From Alphaproteobacteria bacterium (GTDB lineage Bacteria; Pseudomonadota; Alphaproteobacteria; Sphingomonadales; Sphingomonadaceae): a DNA stretch of 8,677 bases. Positions 1-5,123 of this stretch are shown here, piece after piece. The stretch covers positions 1-8,677 of the forward strand of contig JAQGLH010000051.1 in assembly GCA_028293005.1 (NCBI GenBank). Reading direction: 5' to 3'. Position 1 is the stretch's first letter; each line of letters starts with the position of its first letter. The position numbers were made by a program, and so were the translations under genes. The notes below the pieces were generated by a model. That model was not told the origin of the DNA. It ran no database searches and saw nothing but the letters and a program-made list of their open reading frames with translations.

Positions 1-67
1 CCTGCGCGAAAGCCATGTGCATGACGTCGCGATCACGCGCGAGGCGCCCAATTATCCGACGCGCTGA
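1..67 (+). CDS. guaB: IMP dehydrogenase, C-terminal end (partial)
   Basis: Only the last 21 codons are present, in frame from base 2 to a TGA at 65-67. They read LRESHVHDVAITREAPNYPTR. This closely matches the C-terminus of GuaB as I recall it from E. coli (ESHVHDVTITKESPNYR). GuaB oxidises IMP to XMP with NAD+, the committed cytosolic step to GMP. The catalytic Cys loop and CBS domains lie upstream of the window and cannot be checked. rsmB follows on the same strand 74 bases later with no recognisable terminator between, so co-transcription is plausible. The identity rests on a short tail but the match is distinctive. Confidence 0.85.
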   Translation, partial: LRESHVHDVAITREAPNYPTR

Positions 68-77
68 GGCGCTCTTG

Positions 78-122
78 ATGAAGGCTGGCCTGATGAGCGC
101 TGGCCTGATGAGCGCTGCCTGA
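78..122 (+). other. Candidate 14-codon upstream ORF between guaB and rsmB
   Basis: ATG at 78-80 opens a frame reading MKAGLMSAGLMSAA and ends at TGA 120-122. A GAGG at 66-69, overlapping the guaB stop, sits 8 bases before it as a fair Shine-Dalgarno sequence. The stop overlaps another ATG at 122-124 (TGATG). That second ATG opens a 7-codon ORF (MSIGSCR) whose TGA at 143-145 overlaps the rsmB ATG at 142-144 (ATGA). The arrangement would allow ribosomes to pass from guaB to rsmB by stepwise re-initiation. Whether either peptide is made is unknown; chance is a serious alternative. Confidence 0.3.
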
Positions 123-127
123 TGAGC
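84..127 (+). repeat. 15-bp tandem repeat, about 2.9 copies, in the guaB-rsmB spacer
   Basis: The unit GCTGGCCTGATGAGC occurs at 84-98 and exactly again at 99-113. A third copy at 114-127 lacks one G. Each unit contains TGATGAG, so every copy carries a potential ATG with an overlapping stop in another frame. The repeat looks like a local slippage duplication. It lies inside the short ORF at 78-122 and adds whole five-codon steps to it. Confidence 0.9.
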
Positions 128-141
128 ATTGGAAGCTGCCG

Positions 142-1326
142 ATGACCCCCTCCGCGCGGCTGCAGGCGGCGATCGAGCTGGTCGATGCGATTGCGCTGGC
201 GGCACGCGAAGGCGGCGCCGCGGCCGACACGCTGATCCGGGCTTATTTCAAGCAGCGCCGCTACGCTGGCTCGGCGGACCGGCGCGCGGTGCGCGACCTT
301 GTCTACCGTGCGATCCGGCGCTCGGGCGAGCGGCCGGCCTCCGGCCGGGCCGCTTTGCTGGGGCTCGCCGACCAGGATCAGGCCTTGCTCGACTTGTTCG
401 ACGGCTCGCCGCACGGGCCGGCGATGCGCGAGGACGGCGAAAGTGGCGCTGCAGCCGTGGCGGTGCCGGCCTGGCTGCTGCCGTGCCTCGATCCGCTGGT
501 GAACGCTGCAGAGGTGCCGAGCCTGCTCGATCGCGCCCCGCTTGATTTGCGCGTCAATCGCCTCAAGGGCGATCGCGAGAGCGCCATGGCCCTGCTTCCC
601 GACGCGACGCCGACCCTGCTCTCGCCGCTTGGCCTGCGGCTGCCGGAAGGCTTTCGCGTCGAGGACAGCGAGGCGTGGGGCTCGGGGCTGGTCGAGGTCC
701 AGGATGAAGGCAGCCAGCTCGTGGCGCTCGCTGCCGCGGTCGCGCCGGGCCAAAACGTGGTCGATCTGTGCGCCGGGGCGGGCGGCAAGACGCTGGCGCT
801 CGCCGGGGAAATCGGCAACCGCGGCCGGATCATCGCCTCCGACACCGATCGCGGGCGTCTGTCGCGGCTGGCGCCACGGCTGGCGCGGGCGGGCGTCACC
901 AGCGTCGAACAGCGGCTGCTCAATCCGCGCGCCGAGCTCGACACGCTCACTGATTTGCGTGGGACGGCCGACGTCGTGCTGGTCGACGCACCCTGCTCGG
1001 GGAGCGGAACCTGGCGTCGCAATCCGGAGACACGCTGGCGGCTCGATCAGCAGCGCCTCGGCCGGCTTGTTGAACTCCAGGCGTATCTTCTTGATATCGC
1101 CGTGGAACTTGTGCGGCCCGGCGGCACTATCACTTATGCCGTTTGCTCATTGCTCGCGGCGGAGGGCAGGGAGCAGGCGCTGAGATTCGAAGCCCGCCGT
1201 TCATCGTTCGTATCGGAAGATACGGCTATTGAAGGCGGGCGAAGCTGTGGGCCCGGCCGGCTGCTGACGCCCGGCCACGACGGCACGGATGGCTTTTTCG
1301 TCGCACGGTGGCAGGCGCCATGCTAA
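142..1326 (+). CDS. rsmB: 16S rRNA cytosine-C5 methyltransferase (RsmB/NOP2/Sun family)
   Basis: Predicted to transfer methyl from SAM to C5 of a 16S rRNA cytosine (C967 in E. coli) before subunit assembly. The 394-aa protein is shorter than the roughly 430-aa E. coli enzyme. Residues 1 to about 75 form a reduced NusB-like RNA-binding region. The Rossmann methyltransferase fold follows: motif [13 protein letters not shown] (206-217), the acidic SAM-contact region IASDTD (231-236), motif [17 protein letters not shown] (282-296) with Cys285, and motif [10 protein letters not shown] (331-338) with Cys335. By family knowledge Cys335 is the catalytic nucleophile and Cys285 aids product release. 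Motif VI has Val334 where Thr is common (TCS). The C-terminal [10 protein letters not shown] is typical. The ATG at 142 is preceded by GGAAG at 131-135, a good ribosome site. Other RsmB/Sun-family rRNA methyltransferases cannot be fully excluded by eye. Confidence 0.9.
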   Translation: MTPSARLQAAIELVDAIALAAREGGAAADTLIRAYFKQRRYAGSADRRAVRDLVYRAIRRSGERPASGRAALLGLADQDQALLDLFDGSPHGPAMREDGESGAAAVAVPAWLLPCLDPLVNAAEVPSLLDRAPLDLRVNRLKGDRESAMALLPDATPTLLSPLGLRLPEGFRVEDSEAWGSGLVEVQDEGSQLVALAAAVAPGQNVVDLCAGAGGKTLALAGEIGNRGRIIASDTDRGRLSRLAPRLARAGVTSVEQRLLNPRAELDTLTDLRGTADVVLVDAPCSGSGTWRRNPETRWRLDQQRLGRLVELQAYLLDIAVELVRPGGTITYAVCSLLAAEGREQALRFEARRSSFVSEDTAIEGGRSCGPGRLLTPGHDGTDGFFVARWQAPC

Positions 1327-1337
1327 GCTCCGTGCGA
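1301..1337 (+). other. Hairpin spanning the rsmB stop codon
   Basis: TCGCACGG (1301-1308) is the exact inverse of CCGTGCGA (1330-1337). Directly inside, TGGC (1309-1312) pairs with GCCA (1317-1320) around a four-base AGGC loop. The result is a 12-bp stem with a one-sided 9-base bulge that contains the rsmB TAA (1324-1326). No T-run follows (ACAAAATTATGG comes next), so it is not a standard intrinsic terminator. It ends 10 bases before the Shine-Dalgarno sequence of the TPR gene. It could affect mRNA stability or downstream expression, or be incidental to coding sequence. Confidence 0.4.
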
Positions 1338-1357
1338 ACAAAATTATGGAGATATTG

Positions 1358-1867
1358 ATGCGCCTTACGCCGATTGCCCTTTCCACCGCGATCGCGTTGG
1401 CGACGATGGCCAGCGCCGGGCACGGCCAGCGTCCGGACGATCAGATCGACCCGCGCTCGCTCGCGCTCACGCGTCAGGGCGTCGCGCTGACCGTCGCCGG
1501 CCGCTACAGCGAGGCGACCGACATCCTCGAGAGCGCGCTCGCGGTCGATCCGCGCAACCGTTCGGCCTATGTCGCGCTGGGCCGGGTGGCGCAGGGCGAA
1601 AAGCTGCCCGGCAAAGCCATCAAATATTATTCCGAGGCGCTCGCGCTGGAACCGAACGATGTCGGCGCGTTGACCGCGCAGGGCGAGGCGCTCGTCCAGC
1701 GCGGCGCCGTCGAGCGTGCGAAGAAGAACCTCGCCAGGATCAAGGCGCTGTGCAAGACCGCCTGTCCGCAGGCGGTGACCCTCGCCGCCGTCATCGCCAG
1801 GGGCCCGCCGCCGCAGGTGGTCACCGCGCAGGCGCCGAGCGCCGACAGCGACAAGAGCGAGAATTAA
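1358..1867 (+). CDS. Small exported tetratricopeptide-repeat protein
   Basis: Specific function not recognised. From ATG 1358 the protein is 169 aa. Residues 1-20 look like a Sec signal peptide (short basic start, hydrophobic run, MASA before the likely cut), so the mature protein should be periplasmic. About three TPR units follow, roughly 36-69, 70-103 and 104-137, with typical spacing of Gly/Ala/Tyr and closing Pro ([16 protein letters not shown]). TPRs bind other proteins, so a scaffold or assembly role is plausible but unproven. Two cysteines lie close together as CKTAC (Cys132, Cys136), a possible disulfide. A flexible Pro/Ala/Ser tail ends the protein. The start is chosen because GGAG at 1348-1351 lies 6 bases upstream and the signal peptide begins there; an in-frame ATG at 1346 is less well placed and starts further upstream lack signal-peptide form. 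It lies 31 bases after rsmB, probably in the same transcript. Confidence 0.75.
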   Translation: MRLTPIALSTAIALATMASAGHGQRPDDQIDPRSLALTRQGVALTVAGRYSEATDILESALAVDPRNRSAYVALGRVAQGEKLPGKAIKYYSEALALEPNDVGALTAQGEALVQRGAVERAKKNLARIKALCKTACPQAVTLAAVIARGPPPQVVTAQAPSADSDKSEN

Positions 1868-2694
1868 GCGGCGGCGTCGTCGATCAGCCGCGCCACGGCG
1901 ACGAACTCGTCAACCGTGAGCGTCTCCGCCCGCCGCTCAGAGTCGATTCGGGCCGCGTCCAGCGCGGCGAGCGCCGCCGGATAGGTCTGCAGGCTCCGCC
2001 GCAGCATCTTGCGCCGCTGCCCGAATGCCGCCGCGGTCAAGCGCTCGAGCGTCGCGGCCGACACGCCCGCCGGCATCGGCTTCGGAACGATGTGAACGAC
2101 GGCCGACATCACCTTGGGCGGAGGCACGAACGCGGAGCGATGCACCTTGAGCGCGAGCCGCGCCTCGCTTCGCCATTGGGCCAGGATGGAAAGGCGCCCA
2201 TAAGCGGCGCTGCCCGGCTGGGCAACGATCCGGTCCGCGACCTCGCGCTGGAACATCAACGTCAGCGACTTCCACCAGGGCGGCCAGCTCTCGCCGCCGA
2301 GCCAGCGCACGAACAGCGCCGTCCCGACGTTGTACGGGAGATTGGCGACGACGTGCGCGGGCTTTCCAAGCGTCGCGGCTTCATCGAGCGCGAGCGCGTC
2401 GCCGGATATGACCGACAGCTTGCCGTCGGCGCTGTCGCCGAGCTCCGCGAGCGCGGGCAAACAGCGCTGATCGCGCTCGACCGCCACGACCTCGGCGCCC
2501 GCGCCGAGCAAGGCGCGGGTCAGGCCGCCCGGGCCGGGACCAACCTCCTAGACCGTCTCTCCGGCCAGCGGCCCCGGCACTCGTGCGATGCGGTCGAGCA
2601 ATTGTGCGTCGAGGAGAAAATTCTGGCCGAGCGCTTTCGAGGCGCTGAGCCCGTGCCGCGCAATCACCTCGCGCAGCGGCGGCAACGGCTTCAT
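1864..2694 (-). pseudogene. rsmA: 16S rRNA (adenine1518/1519-N6) dimethyltransferase, interrupted by a TAG at codon 49
   Basis: RsmA/KsgA uses SAM to dimethylate two adjacent adenines in the 3' terminal helix of 16S rRNA; its loss gives kasugamycin resistance in known bacteria. Read from ATG 2694 the frame would give 276 aa, normal for the family. Codons 1-48 are typical ([21 protein letters not shown]). Codon 49 (2548-2550 on the plus strand) is TAG, where homologues usually have Leu before [10 protein letters not shown]. The frame then continues intact: GPGPGG SAM loop (52-57), VERD (72-75), SGDAL (97-101), the catalytic NLPYN (118-122) and the [14 protein letters not shown] region. Restarting at TTG codon 62 would lose SAM motif I, so a functional product is unlikely unless the stop is suppressed or is a sequence error. 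One change, TTG to TAG, explains it. No other damage is visible, so any inactivation is recent. It is the last gene of the lptD-surA-pdxA-rsmA unit, 37 bases after pdxA, with no clear Shine-Dalgarno sequence of its own. Confidence 0.88.
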
Positions 2695-2731
2695 GGCCGG
2701 GGTGTCACGGATGGAACTTCATGTCCCGCTG

Positions 2732-3724
2732 TCACGCCTGTCCAGCACGCTCGGCGCAGGCGGCGGCGGTGAGGATCGCGGCGATCATCGCGCCGGGATC
2801 GGCAATATTCTTGCCCGCGATCTCGAATGCGGTGCCGTGGTCCGGCGAAGTGCGCACGATCGGCAGCCCCAGGGTCATGTTGACGCCTTCGTCGAAATGA
2901 AGCGTCTTGAGCGGGACGAGCGCCTGATCGTGGTACAGGCACAGGGCTGCATCATAGGTGGCGCGCTTCCTTTCATAGAACATGGCGTCGGCCGCATAAG
3001 GCCCGCTGACGTTGAAGCCTTCTTCGCGCAGCCGCTCGATCGCGGGAATGACGATGTCGATCTCCTCGCGTCCAAGCGACCCCGATTCGCCGGCGTGCGG
3101 ATTGAGACCCGCGACCGCGAGGCGCGGCTCGGCAATGCCGAATTGACGCTGCAGCCCTTTGACCGTCGTCCTCGCCTTGGCGACGATGCGCTCGATCGTC
3201 AGCGCGCCGGGAACGTCCTGGAGCGGAATGTGGGTCGTGACGGGGACGGTCTTGAGCGTCGGCCCGAGCAGCATCATCACCACCATCTCGGCCGAAATGC
3301 CGCATCGCTCGGCGACGAACTCAGTCTGTCCCGGGTGGGTGAAGCCGACCATGTAGAGCTGTGCCTTAGAGACCGGCCCGGTCACCAGCGCGGAAGCCGC
3401 GCCCGAGCGGGTCAGGCCGAGCGCGAGCTCGAGCGCGTCGAACGCGTTGCGCGCGCCTTCGAGATCGGGCTCACCCGGCGTGACGGCATTGCCGTCGCCA
3501 AGCTGGAGCAAGGGCAAAGCGTGGGCGAAGCAGGCGGCGGTCTCCGACGGATCGGCGATCGACGCGATCGGCCCGGCCCAAACCGCTTCGAGCCCTTCGC
3601 GGCTTCCCACCACGAAGAAGGGCGGCAGACCCCGCGCCGCGCGCAGGTCCCAGCTTTTGGCGACGATCTCCGGCCCGATGCCCGCCGGGTCGCCCAGCGC
3701 GATCGCGAGCGGGGCCGTCAACAT
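2732..3724 (-). CDS. pdxA: 4-hydroxythreonine-4-phosphate dehydrogenase
   Basis: PdxA oxidises 4-phosphohydroxy-L-threonine with NAD+; after decarboxylation the product condenses with deoxyxylulose phosphate (through PdxJ) to make pyridoxine phosphate. It is a cytosolic, metal-dependent dimer. The 330-aa length is normal. The N-terminus LAIALGDPAGIGPEI (6-20) is the family signature. The three metal-binding histidines are visible: His165 in THIPL, His210 in GLNPHAGE and His265 in YHDQALVPLK, one residue off E. coli numbering. The substrate-binding VRTSPDHGTAF (290-300) is intact. The ATG at 3724 lies 9 bases after the surA stop, so translation is probably coupled to surA. The downstream gene rsmA follows after 37 bases. 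Nothing suggests damage. Confidence 0.95.
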   Translation of the reverse strand: MLTAPLAIALGDPAGIGPEIVAKSWDLRAARGLPPFFVVGSREGLEAVWAGPIASIADPSETAACFAHALPLLQLGDGNAVTPGEPDLEGARNAFDALELALGLTRSGAASALVTGPVSKAQLYMVGFTHPGQTEFVAERCGISAEMVVMMLLGPTLKTVPVTTHIPLQDVPGALTIERIVAKARTTVKGLQRQFGIAEPRLAVAGLNPHAGESGSLGREEIDIVIPAIERLREEGFNVSGPYAADAMFYERKRATYDAALCLYHDQALVPLKTLHFDEGVNMTLGLPIVRTSPDHGTAFEIAGKNIADPGAMIAAILTAAACAERAGQA

Positions 3725-3733
3725 CGAACCCGT

Positions 3734-5065
3734 TTAGCGATATTCGACCACCGCATCGCGGCGAAGATCGCGCAGATAGCGCCGCGCCCTGAGATTGACC
3801 CGTTCCTCTTCCAGCTGAGCATAGATTTGATCGAATGACGGCCCGGAGTTCGTTTCAGGATCGTCGCGGCCGCACAGCACGAGAATGCGTACGCCCTCCT
3901 CGAACGATCCGAAAGGCTTCGTCGCCTGGCCGATGCTCATGCCGAGCAGCATTTCCTGGAGCGGCGGGGGAAGATCGCGCACTCGAGTCTGATCGCTGGT
4001 CACGACTTCGGCGCCGATCTTGGCCGCAGCGGCATCCGCGCCGCCGCAACCGCCCATCGTGTTGCCGATGGTGCCGAGCAGCGCCACCTTCGGCGCCGCC
4101 TGCTCGCGGGTCATGCCCTTGGGAAAGCTGACCGAAAGCTGCTTGAGGCTGAGCACGGCGTCGCGCGGATCGGCGGTCAGCACCTGCCGGGTGTCCTGAA
4201 CGGCGATGATCGAGATGCCGCCGGGGACCGCAATCGGGCTGCTCACCTGACCGATGCCGAGGCTCTGTGCCGCCTGCGCGATCGGCTCCGGGAGCTGCTC
4301 GGCACGGACCCAACCGAGGTCGCCGCCGACCGCTGCGGTCGAGGCTTCCGAGAATTGCCGCGCATAAGCGACGAACGAGGCGCCGTTGCGGAGCTGCGTG
4401 AGGATCCGGTCCGCATTGGCGCGCGCTTCGGTCATCGTCTCGGGAGTCGCCGCCAGGAAGATCTCCCCGATTCGATATTCGCGCGCACCCTTGGAGGCGT
4501 TCAGGCGGTCCATCACCGCGCGGACCTCCTCGTCGGCGACGTTGACGAACGGCTCGATCTGGCGGCCCTGCAGCCGTCGCCACGCGAGCTCGCCGTGGAT
4601 CTGGCGCTTGATCGAATTCTCCGACGATCCGTTGGCCTTCAGATAGGCGGCGAATTCCTTGGTCGAGCGGTTCAGGTTGCGCGCATATTGCTCGTAGAAG
4701 GTGTCGATCTCCTTCGGCTCGATCTTGATGTCCTTCGACGCGGCGGCTTGAATCTGGAGCGTTTCGTCGACGAGGTTGCGCAGCACCTGCTCGCGCAGCC
4801 GTTGCAGCTCCTCGGGCGGAATCTTGCCGCCGTTGGCGAGGACGATCAGCGCCAGCCGCTGGTCGACGTCGGTGCCGGTGATCACGTCGCCGTTGACGAT
4901 TGCCGTCGCCTTTCGGATCGACGGATCGTCATCGTTGAAGAAGTGAGGGTTGGCGGGAAGATCGAGGCGTGTCGAGGGGGCGCTCTCGGTCTGCGCAAGC
5001 GCAGCGACCGTCGCGGCCGAGGCGAGCGCCAACAAGCTTGCCTTACTCAAGATACTGAGTTTCAA
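3734..5065 (-). CDS. surA: Periplasmic peptidyl-prolyl isomerase and outer-membrane protein chaperone, SurA type
   Basis: SurA escorts unfolded barrel proteins, notably LptD, across the periplasm to the BAM complex. The 443-aa protein starts with a signal peptide (about 1-24, ending AALA before QTES). A SurA N-terminal chaperone domain covers about 51-170 (AIVNGDVITGTDVDQR onward). A parvulin-type PPIase domain covers about 195-292 (REYRIGEIFLA, FVAYARQFSE, GGDLGW, PGGISIIAVQD). A second parvulin-like region, about 300-400, is diverged and holds the only two cysteines, Cys340 (MGGCGG) and Cys398 (VLCGRDD). A charged helical C-terminus follows. The start is TTG at 5065: the codon before it is TGA, and GGGAGG lies 5 bases upstream at the ideal distance. 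The ATG at 5069 is out of frame. It sits between lptD and pdxA, the classical operon order. Identity is firm; isomerase activity is inferred. Confidence 0.93.
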   Translation of the reverse strand: MKLSILSKASLLALASAATVAALAQTESAPSTRLDLPANPHFFNDDDPSIRKATAIVNGDVITGTDVDQRLALIVLANGGKIPPEELQRLREQVLRNLVDETLQIQAAASKDIKIEPKEIDTFYEQYARNLNRSTKEFAAYLKANGSSENSIKRQIHGELAWRRLQGRQIEPFVNVADEEVRAVMDRLNASKGAREYRIGEIFLAATPETMTEARANADRILTQLRNGASFVAYARQFSEASTAAVGGDLGWVRAEQLPEPIAQAAQSLGIGQVSSPIAVPGGISIIAVQDTRQVLTADPRDAVLSLKQLSVSFPKGMTREQAAPKVALLGTIGNTMGGCGGADAAAAKIGAEVVTSDQTRVRDLPPPLQEMLLGMSIGQATKPFGSFEEGVRILVLCGRDDPETNSGPSFDQIYAQLEEERVNLRARRYLRDLRRDAVVEYR

Positions 5066-5070
5066 TCATC

Positions 5071-5076
5071 CCTCCC
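5071..5076 (-). promoter_or_regulatory. Shine-Dalgarno sequence deciding the TTG start of surA
   Basis: The minus strand reads GGGAGG here, followed by GATGA and then the TTG start at 5065. The 5-base spacing fits the TTG. The nearby ATG at 5069-5067 would have only one base of spacing and runs out of frame to a stop after a few codons. Confidence 0.7.
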
Positions 5077-5085
5077 GGTTTCGAA

Positions 5086-5111
5086 CAAGCCGACGTCCTG
5101 CCGGACGCTTG
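5086..5111 (-). other. Stem-loop in the lptD-surA spacer
   Basis: CAAGC (5086-5090) pairs with GCTTG (5107-5111), and inside it GTCC (5095-5098) pairs with GGAC (5103-5106) around a TGCC loop, with a one-sided four-base bulge. It lies between the lptD stop and the surA Shine-Dalgarno sequence. No T-run follows, so read-through is expected. It could be an mRNA processing or stability element that sets the lptD to surA ratio. The short stem also allows chance. Confidence 0.3.
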
Positions 5112-5123
5112 CTGAACGCACGC

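Noticed and set aside
1864..2511. Shorter rsmA starting at the TTG of codon 62 as a genuine complete gene
   Set aside because: It would lack the SAM-binding GPGPGG loop and the conserved N-terminal region that is plainly encoded upstream in the same frame. An interrupted full-length gene explains the sequence better.
2703..2736. Direct repeat TGTCACG at 2703-2709 and 2730-2736
   Set aside because: Seven bases is too short to be meaningful in this GC-rich context and no element uses it.
1750..2772. 340-codon plus-strand frame across rsmA
   Set aside because: It covers the antisense of rsmA, which keeps family motifs on the minus strand; the product has no protein-like features.
2588..3838. 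416-codon plus-strand open frame opposite pdxA and the start of rsmA
   Set aside because: It lies antisense to pdxA, whose motifs are all intact. Its composition (Arg, Asp, Gly rich, no motifs) is typical of high-GC shadow frames.
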